64,000 nucleotides of DNA from Sphingomonas oryzagri (lineage in GTDB: Bacteria > Pseudomonadota > Alphaproteobacteria > Sphingomonadales > Sphingomonadaceae). Every line of letters starts with the position of its first letter. Within the stretch, counting starts at the first letter, position 1. The position numbers and the translations under genes were made by a program. Positions 16,600-25,896 of this stretch are shown piece by piece. The notes under the pieces were generated by a model. The model ran no database searches. It worked only from the letters and a program-made list of their open reading frames with translations, and was not told the origin of the DNA. Location of the stretch: contig NZ_JARYGZ010000003.1 in NCBI RefSeq assembly GCF_029906645.1, forward strand, positions 124,001-188,000, in the 5' to 3' direction.

Positions 16600-16986
16600 A
16601 TGACCATGCAGCAGCACGACCCCCTCCGCGACCACTGGATCAACGCCATCTCCGTCACGGGTATGGCGCAGAAGGACGGCGAGGATGCCGGCACCGGCCT
16701 CGGCGTCGCCACGCGGACCCGCACGCGCACCAAGAAGCCGTCGCTCTACAAGGTGCTGATGCTCAACGACGATTATACGCCAATGGAATTCGTCGTGCTG
16801 TGCCTGCAGCGCTTTTTCCGCATGAGCATCGAGGATGCGACGCGGGTGATGCTCCACGTCCACCAGAAGGGTGTCGGGGTGTGCGGCGTGTTCAGCCACG
16901 AGGTCGCCGAGACAAAGGCGACTCAGGTGGTGGATTTCGCGCGCCAGCACCAGCATCCGCTCCAGTGCACAATCGAAAAAGCCTGA
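16600..16986 (+). CDS. clpS: ATP-dependent Clp protease adaptor ClpS
   Basis: ClpS binds ClpA and delivers N-degron substrates to ClpAP. The core begins [21 protein letters not shown] and continues with the [15 protein letters not shown] segment, both hallmark ClpS sequence. The core is preceded by about 45 extra residues including a Thr-Arg-rich tract (TRTRTRTKK). The start is uncertain: GTG 16597, ATG 16600, ATG 16606 and an internal ATG at 16663 are all in frame, and none has a clear ribosome-binding site. No clpA is in the window. Confidence 0.9.
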   Translation: MTMQQHDPLRDHWINAISVTGMAQKDGEDAGTGLGVATRTRTRTKKPSLYKVLMLNDDYTPMEFVVLCLQRFFRMSIEDATRVMLHVHQKGVGVCGVFSHEVAETKATQVVDFARQHQHPLQCTIEKA

Positions 16987-16996
16987 CCGGCCTCAT

Positions 16997-17686
16997 TCAA
17001 TAGCGGAAGGCGCTCGCGATCGGCTCGGCGGTGACCGGGTAGCCGGCATCGTTGGGGATGCAGAGCCAGTCTCCTCCGTCGCGCTGCTCGATCCAGGGCG
17101 AGATGATGCGATCCGGCAGACGCTCGGCGTCCGCGCGGGCTTCGTCGAAAGAGGCGAATCGCGCCAGCCGTTCGAGCAACCGTCGCGTCGGGTAGATCAC
17201 CCGGCCGTCCCCCCGGTCGCAGCGTTGCAGGACCTCGGCGGCCGTGGCCCAGAAGGCGCGACTGGTCTCGATCCCGTCCGCCACCGGCTCGTTTCGGTCC
17301 TCCAGCCGGGCGATGTAGAAGCGGGTGTCGAACCGCCGCTTCACCGTTTCGTGCATCGGTAGCCAGCGAGCGAAGGGAATCAGCGCGGTGGGATCCTGCG
17401 CCACGACGATGCCTGTTTCCTCCATGGTTTCGCGCAGAGCCGCGATCCGCGCCGCCGCGTCGATGGGATCGAGTTGCGGCAATCGTGCGCCGGCTTCGTC
17501 GCGATCGGGTGGATCGACCCGGCCACCGGGAAAGACGTAGGCGCCTGCCGCGAAGACGAGATCGGCGCCCCTCTGGACGATCAGATATTCGGGCCACGCC
17601 CCCCTGTTTTCCCGCATCAGGATCAGGGATGCCGCATCGATCGGCGGCGATATCGCGATGTTCGGCTGTCCCAAGTTGATGTCCAC
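16997..17686 (-). CDS. NUDIX hydrolase
   Basis: The 229-residue protein has an extended Nudix box: FPGGRVD, an insertion of about 25 residues, then AALRETMEETGI, which holds the REXXEE metal-binding glutamates. The split box resembles the NUDT7/NUDT19-like group acting on CoA or nucleotide diphosphates; the substrate is not known. It starts with GTG at 17686 and converges on clpS with a gap of only 10 bases. Confidence 0.85.
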   Translation of the reverse strand: MDINLGQPNIAISPPIDAASLILMRENRGAWPEYLIVQRGADLVFAAGAYVFPGGRVDPPDRDEAGARLPQLDPIDAAARIAALRETMEETGIVVAQDPTALIPFARWLPMHETVKRRFDTRFYIARLEDRNEPVADGIETSRAFWATAAEVLQRCDRGDGRVIYPTRRLLERLARFASFDEARADAERLPDRIISPWIEQRDGGDWLCIPNDAGYPVTAEPIASAFRY

Positions 17687-17776
17687 CTTGCGGAGTTGTC
17701 ATTTTGTCACCGCTCTGCGGCATGAGATAGTCACGTTTGCACATTCCGGTGCAGGGGCGAAGGGCGCGCATCGATC

Positions 17777-17989
17777 ATGACCATGGCTGCGATGTTTTGC
17801 CGCCTCCGCGGGCACCGGCGTCTGCGCACCAAGGCGTGGCATGATGGCATTGATTATCGCGCGCCGTGCGTGCGCTGCGGGACGCCGCTGATCCGCGACA
17901 TGGATGGCGCGTGGCGACCGTTCGACTGGGTCAAGGACGCGCCCCCCGGCTCGCAGCCTCGATCGGGCAGGCCCCACCAAGATCATTGA
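17777..17989 (+). CDS. small Cys-containing hypothetical protein (70 aa)
   Basis: The 70-residue protein contains FCRLRGHRR, then CVRCGTPLIRDMDG, a possible single zinc site. A second small protein at 56321-56491 has the same order of features (C-x-x-G-x-H, basic stretch, C-x-x-C then hydrophobic-Ile-Met/Arg), so the two are probably related. Function unknown. Confidence 0.55.
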   Translation: MTMAAMFCRLRGHRRLRTKAWHDGIDYRAPCVRCGTPLIRDMDGAWRPFDWVKDAPPGSQPRSGRPHQDH

Positions 17990-18077
17990 GCCATCACGAC
18001 CTTTGAGGATGCGCCCGGCCGGCGGAACGATTCCGCTCGCCATGTCTTGAATCGCCCGCATTTTCGGGAGGCTCACG

Positions 18078-18974
18078 GTGGCGACACGCGCCTATTGGCA
18101 AGGGCAGATCAGGCTGGCCCTGGTCTCGATCCCCGTAGAGATCTATTCGGCCACGAAGAGTGGCGCGACCGTCTCCTTCCGTCAGATCCACGAACCTTCG
18201 GGCAAGCGGATCCATTACGAAAAAGTAGTGGACGGCATCGGCCCGGTGGATGCCGACGAGATCATGAAGGGGTTCGAGGTTGAGAAGGGCGAATATGTCC
18301 TGCTCGACGAGGCGGAGATCGAAGGCGTCAAGCTAGAGAGCAAGAAGACGCTGGAACTGACCCAGTTCGTCGATGTCGGCGAGATCGACGCCATCTATTA
18401 TGAAAAGCCCTACTATGTGGTCCCGGCCGACGATCTCGCCGAAGAGGCATTCGTGGTGCTGCGCGAGGCGCTTCGGCGGGCAAAGAAGATCGGGCTGGGG
18501 CAACTGGCGCTGAGGGGCCGCGAATATGTCGTCAGCCTCAAGCCCTGCGGGCGCGGCATGGTATTGGAGACCCTGCGCTATGCCGACGAGGTCAACAAGG
18601 CGGCGAGCTATTTCCGCGACATCGGCGATACCAAGCCCGATGAGGATCTTCTCGATCTCGCCACTTCGCTGATCGAGAAGAAGGCGGGCAAGTTCGATGC
18701 CGCCGAATTCCACGATCGCTATGTCGATGCGCTGAAGGATCTCATCGCCCGCAAACGCAAATCGAAGACCGGCAAGGTCAGCCTCGATACCGACGATGCC
18801 AGGCCGGCGCGCGGCGGATCGAACGTGATCGATCTGATGGCGGCGCTCAAGAAGTCGCTCGACAGGCCTGCCAACGATACCGCGCGCAAGACGACGGCCC
18901 GCAAGGCGTCTGCGAAGAAGGCTCCGGCGAAAAAGCCCGCCGCCCACAAGGCGCCCGCGCGTAAGAGCGCCTGA
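18078..18974 (+). CDS. ku: non-homologous end joining protein Ku
   Basis: The 298-residue bacterial Ku forms a homodimeric ring on DNA ends and recruits LigD. It begins ATRAYWQGQIRLALVSIPVE and contains GYVL-like EKGEYVLLDEAEIE and the TLRYADEVN region, all typical of Ku. The C-terminus is an extended Lys/Ala-rich tail (about residues 262-298), which in other Ku proteins aids DNA binding. It starts with GTG, with GGGAGG upstream, and ends 1 base before ligD. Confidence 0.96.
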   Translation: MATRAYWQGQIRLALVSIPVEIYSATKSGATVSFRQIHEPSGKRIHYEKVVDGIGPVDADEIMKGFEVEKGEYVLLDEAEIEGVKLESKKTLELTQFVDVGEIDAIYYEKPYYVVPADDLAEEAFVVLREALRRAKKIGLGQLALRGREYVVSLKPCGRGMVLETLRYADEVNKAASYFRDIGDTKPDEDLLDLATSLIEKKAGKFDAAEFHDRYVDALKDLIARKRKSKTGKVSLDTDDARPARGGSNVIDLMAALKKSLDRPANDTARKTTARKASAKKAPAKKPAAHKAPARKSA

Positions 18975-18975
18975 C

Positions 18976-21480
18976 ATGGCGACGCGGCGCAAGCCCGATG
19001 CGCTCGCCACCTATCGTGCGAAACGCGATTTCAAAAGGACGCGCGAGCCTCGCGCCGGCAGGCGATCGAAGAGCGGCCACCTCTTCATCGTCCAGAAGCA
19101 TGATGCGACCCGCCTCCACTGGGATTTCCGGCTGGAGATGGATGGCGTGCTGAAAAGCTGGGCGGTGACGCGCGGTCCCAGCCTCGATCCGGACGACAAG
19201 CGCCTCGCGGTGCGGACCGAGGATCACCCTATGGCCTATGCCGAATTCGAGGGGACGATTCCCGAGGGCGAATATGGCGGCGGCACCGTCATGCTGTGGG
19301 ACAGGGGCGAGTGGGAGCCGGTCGGCGGCAAGGACCCGGCGAAGACGATCGGGGAGGGGCACGTCCACGTCATCCTCCATGGGCAACGGATGAAGGGCGA
19401 ATGGCTGCTCGTCCGCATGAAGCCGCGCAAGGGCGAAAAGCGCGAGAACTGGCTGCTACGTAAGGTGGAAGACAAGGAGGCCGGCGGGTCCGGCGATCTG
19501 GTCGACAACGCGCTCACCAGCGTGGCGAGTGGGCGTTCGATGGCCGAGATCGCGCAAGGGGGCGATCCGGTGTGGCACTCGGACGCGAAGAAAGCGAAGG
19601 ACGACCCCAAAGCGGCGAACGCCCCCGGAAAGGCGCCGCCCAAGGTGCCGGCAAGAAAGAAAGCGATCGGACAGCTGCCGGCTTTCCATGCCGTGCAGCT
19701 GGCGACCCTGGTCGATCATGTCCCCTCGGGCAGCGGCTGGCTGCACGAGGTGAAATATGACGGCTATCGCGCGCTGCTCGCCGTCTCGGGCGATCAGGTG
19801 AAGGCCTATACCCGCCACGGCCTCGATTGGTCCGATCGCTTCGCGCCGATCGTCGAGGCGGTGGCTGGACTGGGCCTCGGCTCGGCGCTGATCGATGGCG
19901 AGGTGGTGGCGCTCGACAAGCAGGGGCGGCCGAGCTTCTCCGCACTGCAGGCCGCGCTCAAGGATGGCGGCGCGCTTCATTATTTCGCGTTCGATCTATT
20001 GTCGGAAGGCGGCAAGGATCTGACGAAGCTCGGCAATGCCGAGCGCAAGCAGCGGTTGGAGGCGCTGTTGAGCGGTGCCGAGCCGCCTATCCATTATGCC
20101 GATCACATCGCATCGGGCGGGGAAAAGCTTTTCGATCGCCTGTGCCGCGAGGGCTATGAGGGCATCGTTGCCAAGCGCGCCGACGCGCCCTATCGCGGCG
20201 CCCGCACGCGCAACTGGCTCAAGGTGAAGTGCACGCGGCGGCAGGAGTTCGTCATTCTCGGCTATATCGAGAGCGACAGGAAGGGCCGCGATCTGCGCAG
20301 CCTCGCGCTCGGGCTGAACGAAGGTGGCGAGTTACGCTACGCCGGGCGTGTCGGCACCGGCTTCGATGCCGACACGCGCGCGATGCTGCTGGCGAAGCTG
20401 AAGCCGCTCGCCCGCAAGACCGCGCCGGCCGAGGTGCCGAAGGTCGCGGCGCGCGGCGTGCAGTGGGTGACGCCCAGGCTCGTCGCCGAGATCGCCTTCG
20501 CCGAGTTCACCGCCGAGAATGTGGTGCGCCATGCGAGCTTTCTCGGCCTGCGCGACGACAAGGAGGCGGAGCAGGTCGTGCCCGAGAAACCTGCCGCTGA
20601 GAGCAAGGACGTCAAGCCTTTCGGCATCGCCATCTCGCATCCCGATCGCGTGATCGACCCCGACGGGGACGTCACCAAGGGGCAGCTTGCCGATTATTAC
20701 GCGGCGATGGCCGATCCGATCCTGCGCTGGATGGGCGGGCGGCCGGTCAGCCTCGTCCGCTGCCCGCAGGGGCGGGGGCGCAAATGCTTCTTCCAGAAGC
20801 ATGATGCCGGCAGCTTCGGCGAGCATGTCGGTCACGTCGCGATCCGCGAGAAGGATGGGTCGTCCGAGGATTATCTGGTGGTCGAGGACGGCGCCGGCCT
20901 GCTCGCCTGCGTGCAGATGGGCACGATCGAGTTCCACGGCTGGGGGGCGCCGGCATCCGATGTTGAGAAACCCGACCGGCTGGTCTTCGATCTCGACCCC
21001 GACGAAGGGCTGGATTTCGAGGCGGTGGTGTCGGCCGCCCGCCATCTGCACGATCTGCTCGGCGAGATGGGCCTCGCGACCTTCCCGATGCTGACCGGCG
21101 GCAAGGGCGTCCATGTCATCGCGCCGCTGACGCCCAAGGCGGAGTGGCCGGCGGTGAAGGACTTCGCCCGCCGCTTCGCCGCCGCTCTGGCCGAGGACGA
21201 TCCCGATCGCTTCACCGCGGCATTGGCCAAGACGCAGCGCAAGGGCCGCATCTTCATCGATTATCTGCGTAACCAGCGCGGCGCGACGGCGGTGATGCCG
21301 TACAGCGCGCGGGCGAGGGCGGGGACGCCGGTCGCGGTGCCGGTGACATGGCAGGAATTGCGCGAGATGGATGGCGCCGCACGCTGGCATGTCGGCGATG
21401 CGAAGGAACTGGCGAAGCGCGCCGGATCGAAGGCGCTGGCGCGCTGGGGCGTCGCCGACCAGACCTTGCCGGATCTCTAA
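18976..21480 (+). CDS. ligD: multifunctional DNA ligase D
   Basis: The 834-residue NHEJ enzyme has domains in the order phosphoesterase, ligase, polymerase. The phosphoesterase (about 20-175) has HDATRLHWDFRLEMDG. The ATP-dependent ligase (about 230-510) has adenylation Lys260 in EVKYDGYR and the motif EGIVAKR. The polymerase/primase (about 550-830) has VFDLDPDEGL and the GGKGVHVI motif. This is the Pseudomonas-type order. It is directly coupled to ku, with a 1-base gap, and followed by a terminator. Confidence 0.96.
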   Translation: MATRRKPDALATYRAKRDFKRTREPRAGRRSKSGHLFIVQKHDATRLHWDFRLEMDGVLKSWAVTRGPSLDPDDKRLAVRTEDHPMAYAEFEGTIPEGEYGGGTVMLWDRGEWEPVGGKDPAKTIGEGHVHVILHGQRMKGEWLLVRMKPRKGEKRENWLLRKVEDKEAGGSGDLVDNALTSVASGRSMAEIAQGGDPVWHSDAKKAKDDPKAANAPGKAPPKVPARKKAIGQLPAFHAVQLATLVDHVPSGSGWLHEVKYDGYRALLAVSGDQVKAYTRHGLDWSDRFAPIVEAVAGLGLGSALIDGEVVALDKQGRPSFSALQAALKDGGALHYFAFDLLSEGGKDLTKLGNAERKQRLEALLSGAEPPIHYADHIASGGEKLFDRLCREGYEGIVAKRADAPYRGARTRNWLKVKCTRRQEFVILGYIESDRKGRDLRSLALGLNEGGELRYAGRVGTGFDADTRAMLLAKLKPLARKTAPAEVPKVAARGVQWVTPRLVAEIAFAEFTAENVVRHASFLGLRDDKEAEQVVPEKPAAESKDVKPFGIAISHPDRVIDPDGDVTKGQLADYYAAMADPILRWMGGRPVSLVRCPQGRGRKCFFQKHDAGSFGEHVGHVAIREKDGSSEDYLVVEDGAGLLACVQMGTIEFHGWGAPASDVEKPDRLVFDLDPDEGLDFEAVVSAARHLHDLLGEMGLATFPMLTGGKGVHVIAPLTPKAEWPAVKDFARRFAAALAEDDPDRFTAALAKTQRKGRIFIDYLRNQRGATAVMPYSARARAGTPVAVPVTWQELREMDGAARWHVGDAKELAKRAGSKALARWGVADQTLPDL

Positions 21481-21492
21481 GCCGCAAAACGA

Positions 21493-21526
21493 AAAGGCGC
21501 CGCCCGGCCATGCGGGCAGCGCCTTT
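21493..21526. terminator. bidirectional terminator between ligD and rpmG
   Basis: AAAGGCGC...GCGCCTTT form the outer stem with GCCCG/CGGGC inside. The flanking A and T runs suit termination of both converging genes. Confidence 0.8.
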
Positions 21527-21564
21527 CGAGGATCAAGCTGGCGGGCATCACGCCCGCCGCCGAA

Positions 21565-21732
21565 TCACTTGATCTTGGCTTCCTTGAACTCGACGTGCTT
21601 GCGCACGACGGGATCGTACTTGCTGAAGCTCAGCTTCTCCGTCTTGGTGCGCGGGTTCTTCTTCGTGACGTAGAAGAAGCCGGTGTCGGCGGTCGAAACG
21701 AGCTTGATCTTGACGGTCGTCGGCTTGGCCAT
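21565..21732 (-). CDS. rpmG: 50S ribosomal protein L33
   Basis: The 55-residue protein ([20 protein letters not shown], ending [11 protein letters not shown]) matches alphaproteobacterial L33 in length and sequence and lacks the zinc-binding Cys pairs. I chose ATG 21732 (MAKPTTVK); the five upstream in-frame residues are not L33-like. Confidence 0.96.
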   Translation of the reverse strand: MAKPTTVKIKLVSTADTGFFYVTKKNPRTKTEKLSFSKYDPVVRKHVEFKEAKIK

Positions 21733-21938
21733 GGTGCCCTCGTACAAATCCTAGAGCGCGTTTCGCCGCCGCCGGATATGCCGGGCCCGCCGAATCGCCT
21801 GAAAAGCAAAAAGCGGCGCTGCCGCCGCTCATCCGGCGCGCTCCTGCGGCAGTGCGGGGGATATGTCAAGCCTGCAGCCCTTTAACCGGGCCGCAACACC
21901 CCTGCTTTAGTCTCAACCCATTGATATGGAGAGACGCC

Positions 21939-22265
21939 GTGAACAGGCAGTCGAACGAAGGGATGAAGCTGGTGCGCGCCGATCTGGGCGCCCGGCTGGA
22001 TGCGCTGGAGGCGAGCCTCGCCAGGCGCGGGCCGATCGGTATGGCCGGACAGGCCGCCGGCATCGCCGTACTGGCGGCCGATTACGGGCTGGTTCCGGTA
22101 CAGCGCCTGGCCGAGGGGCTGATCGTCGCGCTCGATGCGGGCGGACGCGGCGCCGCCGTGGGGCCATGGATCGAGCGCCTGCGCGACTCGATCGATTCGG
22201 ATGCGGTCGACGAGCAGGCCGGCACCAGCTGGCTCGCATCGGTCTGGGTCCGTCTCGCCGGATGA
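21939..22265 (+). CDS. small hypothetical protein (108 aa)
   Basis: A helical 108-residue protein starts at GTG 21939, with GGAGAG 7 bases upstream. It has LDALEASLARRGPIGMAGQAAGIAVLAADYGL and no Cys. Many sphingomonad genomes carry similar small soluble proteins, but no function is known to me. It lies 25 bases upstream of the membrane protein gene at 22291 and may be co-transcribed with it. Confidence 0.6.
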   Translation: MNRQSNEGMKLVRADLGARLDALEASLARRGPIGMAGQAAGIAVLAADYGLVPVQRLAEGLIVALDAGGRGAAVGPWIERLRDSIDSDAVDEQAGTSWLASVWVRLAG

Positions 22266-22290
22266 CCCCGGAACAGGCGGGGCGCCGCTG

Positions 22291-22857
22291 ATGGACGCGC
22301 TCGTCCCCGCCTTCATCATCGCCCTGCTCGCCGAATTCGGCGATCGCACGCAGTTGCTCGCCATGGCGCTGGGCGACCGCTACCGCCGGTCCGGCGCCGT
22401 CATCGCGGGTATCGCGCTCGCCGCGATCCTGAACATGGCCATCGCCGGGGCGATCGGCATGGAGATAGCCGCCTACATCCCGCATCGCCCGGTCCAGTTG
22501 CTTACCGGCATCGCGCTGATCCTCGCCGCGAGCGGGGTGGCCTTTCGCGTCAAGGCGCCGCCGACGGTGGAGACCTGGCGACTGGGGGCCTTTCTCTCGT
22601 CAGCCGGGGCCTTCTTCATCCTCGCGTTCGGCGACAAGACGCAGTTCGCGATCGGTGCGCTGGCGGCGGGCAGCGGTTATCCCTGGCTGGCGGCGGCCGG
22701 CGGCGCGGCCGGCGTCACCGTCGCCAACGTACCCGCCGCGATCCTGGGCGAGCGCTGGCCACAGGTCGCGCCGTTGCGCTGGGCGCGGATCGCGGCGGGC
22801 ATCCTCCTCGGGCTTGCCGGCATCGTGCTGATCATCATGGCGCTTCAGATCGGCTAA
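22291..22857 (+). CDS. UPF0016/GDT1 family membrane transporter
   Basis: This is a 188-residue membrane protein with six hydrophobic segments. It contains the two hallmark motifs E-x-G-D-[KR]-T-Q, as LAEFGDRTQ near the N-terminus and LAFGDKTQF in the second half. This family (GDT1/TMEM165) moves Mn2+ or Ca2+ out of the cytoplasm. Manganese export is the likeliest bacterial role, and dps follows 100 bases later. The start is the ATG at 22291 (MDALVPAF). Confidence 0.85.
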   Translation: MDALVPAFIIALLAEFGDRTQLLAMALGDRYRRSGAVIAGIALAAILNMAIAGAIGMEIAAYIPHRPVQLLTGIALILAASGVAFRVKAPPTVETWRLGAFLSSAGAFFILAFGDKTQFAIGALAAGSGYPWLAAAGGAAGVTVANVPAAILGERWPQVAPLRWARIAAGILLGLAGIVLIIMALQIG

Positions 22858-22958
22858 GCCTCGCTCGATCACTCAAATCGGATAATTTTGCACCCTAGCG
22901 GCGAACCGTTCGGCTATTAGCTCGTTATGGACGCGAACCGATCGCAAGGAGATTTCTG

Positions 22959-23459
22959 ATGGCCGAGACGCCCCCCGCCAAGCTGGACACGCCCACCGAC
23001 ATCCAGAGCAACAAGGCTGCGACCGTTGCCGATGCGCTGAACGCGATTCTGGCGGACAGCTTCGCGCTGTACCTGAAGACCAAGAATTTCCACTGGCACG
23101 TCTCCGGCCCGCATTTCCGCGACTATCACCTGATGATGGACGACCAGGCGACGCAGATCCTCGGCACCACCGATGCGATCGCCGAGCGCGTGCGCAAGAC
23201 CGGCAACACCACGCTGCGCTCGATCGGCGACATCAGCCGCCACCAGCGCATCAAGGACAATGACAAGGATTTCGTGTCGGCGTCCGACATGCTGGCGGAG
23301 CTGCGCGAGGACAATCTGGCGCTGGTCGAATCGCTGCGCGAGGCGAAGGACATCGTCGACGAGGCCAAGGACAACGCCACGTCGGGTATCCTCGACGAGT
23401 GGACCGACCAGGCTGAGGAGCGCGCCTGGTTCCTGTTTGAGGCCAGCCGCAAGGGTTGA
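22959..23459 (+). CDS. dps: DNA starvation/stationary-phase protection protein Dps
   Basis: The 166-residue ferritin-like protein oxidises and stores iron and compacts DNA as a dodecamer. The ferroxidase signature is KNFHWHVSGPHFRDYHLMMDDQ-like, with His45, His57 and Asp61 as expected ligands. The start is supported by AAGGAG upstream of the ATG. An 11-bp stem-loop lies just downstream. Confidence 0.95.
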   Translation: MAETPPAKLDTPTDIQSNKAATVADALNAILADSFALYLKTKNFHWHVSGPHFRDYHLMMDDQATQILGTTDAIAERVRKTGNTTLRSIGDISRHQRIKDNDKDFVSASDMLAELREDNLALVESLREAKDIVDEAKDNATSGILDEWTDQAEERAWFLFEASRKG

Positions 23460-23469
23460 CGCAAGTCAA

Positions 23470-23496
23470 GGCGTGCATGGAACCGCCATGCACGCC
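23470..23496 (+). terminator. stem-loop after dps
   Basis: GGCGTGCATGG and CCATGCACGCC form a perfect 11-bp stem with a 5-base loop. There is no T run, so termination is probable rather than certain; it could be an mRNA-stabilising 3' end. Confidence 0.5.
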
Positions 23497-23537
23497 CGGC
23501 GTTCAAATCCCCGACTGATCAATCAGGGGTTTCAACC

Positions 23538-23720
23538 ATGCTCAAGGCGGCTTTTCTCTTTCTCGTGATCGGGCTGGTGCTCGGTCTTCTCGGCTTCGGC
23601 GGCATCGGTGGTGCATTCGTCGGTATCGCCAAGATCCTGTTCTTTATCGCGCTGGCGGTGTTCCTGGTGCTGTTGGTGCTGGGCCTGATGGCGGGCCGAG
23701 CGGTCGCCGACCGGTTGTAA
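23538..23720 (+). CDS. DUF1328 / UPF0391 small membrane protein
   Basis: The 60-residue protein is almost entirely two hydrophobic helices separated by [18 protein letters not shown], which is the DUF1328 (YtjA) signature. Function is unknown. A short imperfect hairpin (CCCC...GGGG, 23509-23529) ends at the likely ribosome-binding site. Confidence 0.85.
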   Translation: MLKAAFLFLVIGLVLGLLGFGGIGGAFVGIAKILFFIALAVFLVLLVLGLMAGRAVADRL

Positions 23721-23741
23721 GGTAGCGTCGCTGCAACAAAA

Positions 23742-23773
23742 TTGGCCGGTCGCCCTCGCGGGTGGCCGGCCAA
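23742..23773 (+). terminator. stem-loop after the DUF1328 gene
   Basis: TTGGCCGG (23742-23749) pairs with CCGGCCAA (23766-23773) around a partly paired CCC/GGG centre. The A/T ends are short, so this is a probable terminator. Confidence 0.55.
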
Positions 23774-23815
23774 ACCATGTCCGGCACCTGTCGAGAGGAT
23801 GATCGTTAGGGATCG

Positions 23816-25426
23816 ATGCGCGCCTTCGCCAAGCTCCTCGACGGTCTCGTCTACACGCGATCGCGCAACGCCAAGCTCAGGCTGATCGCGGATTATCTGC
23901 GGGCGACCCCCGATCCCGATCGCGGCTGGGCGATGGCGGCGCTTACCGGGGCGATCGACATCAAGGCGGTGAAGGCCGCGGCGATCGGCGAGATGGTGCG
24001 GCAGCGGGTCGATCCCGAACTGTTCGCGATGAGCCGCGATTTCGTCGGCGATCTGGCCGAGACGGTGGCGCTGATCTGGCCCAAGCCGGAGGGTGAGGCG
24101 GCAGAGCTTGATGACGGCTCGCTTTCCATCTCGGGCGCGCTGGCGCGGCTGGAGGCGGCGCCGCGCGCCAAGGCGGGTGATGAACTGGCGGCGATGCTCG
24201 ATCATCTCGATTCGTCGGGCCGCTACGCTCTCATCAAGCTGGCGACCGGGGCGCTGCGCGTCGGTGTCTCGGCGCGGCTCGCCAAGACTGCGCTGGCGCA
24301 GGCCTTCGGGCTGGATGTCGATGAAGTGGAGGAGCTTTGGCACGGGCTTGAGCCGCCTTACGCCCCGCTCTTCGATTGGGCGGAGGGCAAGGGCGAGCGG
24401 CCGGCGCCCGAGGACCTGCCGGTCTTCCGCCCGTTCATGCTGGCGCATCCGCTGGAAGAGACGGTCGTCGATCTCACCGATTATGCGGCCGAGTGGAAAT
24501 GGGACGGCATCCGGGTCCAACTCGTCCACGTCGGCGGCGAGACGCGGCTGTTCTCGCGCGCCGGAGATGACATCACCGGCAGCTTCCCCGATGTGGCAGC
24601 GGCTTTCGCTATGCCGGGCGTGCTCGATGGCGAATTGCTGGTGCGTGGGCAGGGGCAGGGGCGTGCCGAGCATGGCGGCGAGACGGCGAGCTTCAACGCG
24701 CTCCAGCAGCGGCTCGGGCGCAAGGCGGTCAGCGCGAAGATGCAGGCGGAGTATCCGGCCTTCGTGCGGCTCTACGACATCCTCTTCGACGGGCCTGATG
24801 ACATTCGCGAATTGCCGTGGTCCGATCGGCGCAAGCGGCTCGAAGCGTTCGTCGCGAACCTGCCGGACGATCGTTTCGACATCTCGACGCTGATCGATGC
24901 CCCGGATTTCGAGGCGCTGGGCGACATCCGCGCCGGATCGCGCGACGCGGCTATCGAGGGCGTCATGCTCAAGCGCCGTGATTCACCCTATGTGGCGGGC
25001 CGCCGCACGGGCTTGTGGTACAAATGGAAGCGCGATCCGCTCGTGGCGGACTGCGTGATGATGTACGCGCAACGCGGCCACGGGAAGCGCTCCAGCTTCT
25101 ATTCGGACTACACCTTCGGCTGCTGGACCGCGCCGCCGGACGAGGGCGGCGAATTGCTCCCCGTCGGCAAGGCCTATTCCGGCTTCACCGACGAGGAACT
25201 GAAGGGCCTCGATCGTTTCGTGCGCAACCACACCGTCCAGCGTTTCGGCCCGGTGCGCGAGGTGGAGAAGACGCTGGTGCTGGAGGTCGCCTTCGATTCG
25301 ATCCACGAATCGAAGCGCCACAAGTCCGGCCTCGCCATGCGGTTCCCGCGTATCAGCCGGATCCGCACCGACAAGCCGGCGCACGAGGCCGATCTGATCG
25401 ATGCGTTGAAGCGGATGATCGCCTGA
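23816..25426 (+). CDS. ATP-dependent DNA ligase (Lhr-associated / cisplatin-damage-response type)
   Basis: The 536-residue ATP-dependent ligase has an N-terminal alpha domain (RNAKLRLIADYLRATPDPDRGWAMAAL is characteristic), the nucleotidyltransferase motif EWKWDGIR with Lys228, and a C-terminal OB domain (YKWKRDPLVADCVMMYAQ). It resembles the bacterial ligases that normally sit next to an Lhr-type helicase, a metallo-exonuclease and a phosphoesterase. None of those partners is adjacent here: the flanks are DUF1328 and rpsU. It seals nicks in a repair pathway that is not resolved here. Confidence 0.88.
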   Translation: MRAFAKLLDGLVYTRSRNAKLRLIADYLRATPDPDRGWAMAALTGAIDIKAVKAAAIGEMVRQRVDPELFAMSRDFVGDLAETVALIWPKPEGEAAELDDGSLSISGALARLEAAPRAKAGDELAAMLDHLDSSGRYALIKLATGALRVGVSARLAKTALAQAFGLDVDEVEELWHGLEPPYAPLFDWAEGKGERPAPEDLPVFRPFMLAHPLEETVVDLTDYAAEWKWDGIRVQLVHVGGETRLFSRAGDDITGSFPDVAAAFAMPGVLDGELLVRGQGQGRAEHGGETASFNALQQRLGRKAVSAKMQAEYPAFVRLYDILFDGPDDIRELPWSDRRKRLEAFVANLPDDRFDISTLIDAPDFEALGDIRAGSRDAAIEGVMLKRRDSPYVAGRRTGLWYKWKRDPLVADCVMMYAQRGHGKRSSFYSDYTFGCWTAPPDEGGELLPVGKAYSGFTDEELKGLDRFVRNHTVQRFGPVREVEKTLVLEVAFDSIHESKRHKSGLAMRFPRISRIRTDKPAHEADLIDALKRMIA

Positions 25427-25585
25427 TTTCGATGGTGGATAACTTGCCCCGAATCATAATCGCTGCTAGGGCGCGCGCTTTCCGGACGTAGGGCATGTCC
25501 TGCGGCCGCCAATTTCGACGTGTCGTCAGGCCTCTCGGGACGCAGGGTTCCGATGCCTTCCGGCCGGCAGGAGACAGACGGGTTT

Positions 25586-25792
25586 ATGCAGATCATCGTT
25601 CGCGACAACAATGTCGACCAGGCGCTCCGGGCCCTCAAGAAGAAGCTGCAGCGCGAGGGTGTCTATCGCGAGATGAAGCTGCGTCGCCATTACGAGAAGC
25701 CGAGCGAGAAGCGCGCCCGCGAGCGTGCCGCCGCGATCCGCCGCGCCCGCAAGCTGGAGCGCAAGCGCGCCGAGCGTGACGGCGTCCGGTAA
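25586..25792 (+). CDS. rpsU: 30S ribosomal protein S21
   Basis: The 68-residue basic protein ([20 protein letters not shown]) is typical S21, with an Arg/Lys-rich C-terminal helix. I chose ATG 25586 over upstream in-frame starts because S21 begins at this residue. Two stem-loops follow. Confidence 0.95.
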   Translation: MQIIVRDNNVDQALRALKKKLQREGVYREMKLRRHYEKPSEKRARERAAAIRRARKLERKRAERDGVR

Positions 25793-25802
25793 AAAGCGGA
25801 CC

Positions 25803-25823
25803 GGGCGGCGACTCCTGCCGCCC
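25803..25823 (+). terminator. first stem-loop after rpsU
   Basis: GGGCGGC and GCCGCCC pair perfectly across a 7-base loop. There is no T run, only TCAAAA downstream. Confidence 0.55.
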
Positions 25824-25844
25824 TCAAAACGCTAGACGTGATCG

Positions 25845-25873
25845 AACGGGCGGTGCAAAAGCCGCCCGTTTTC
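25845..25873 (+). terminator. rho-independent terminator downstream of rpsU
   Basis: AACGGGCGG pairs with CCGCCCGTT (9 bp) around a TGCAAAAG loop and is followed by a short T run. It lies 24 bases before the FKBP gene. Confidence 0.75.
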
Positions 25874-25896
25874 GTATCTGCAAGACGCGAGGTCCC

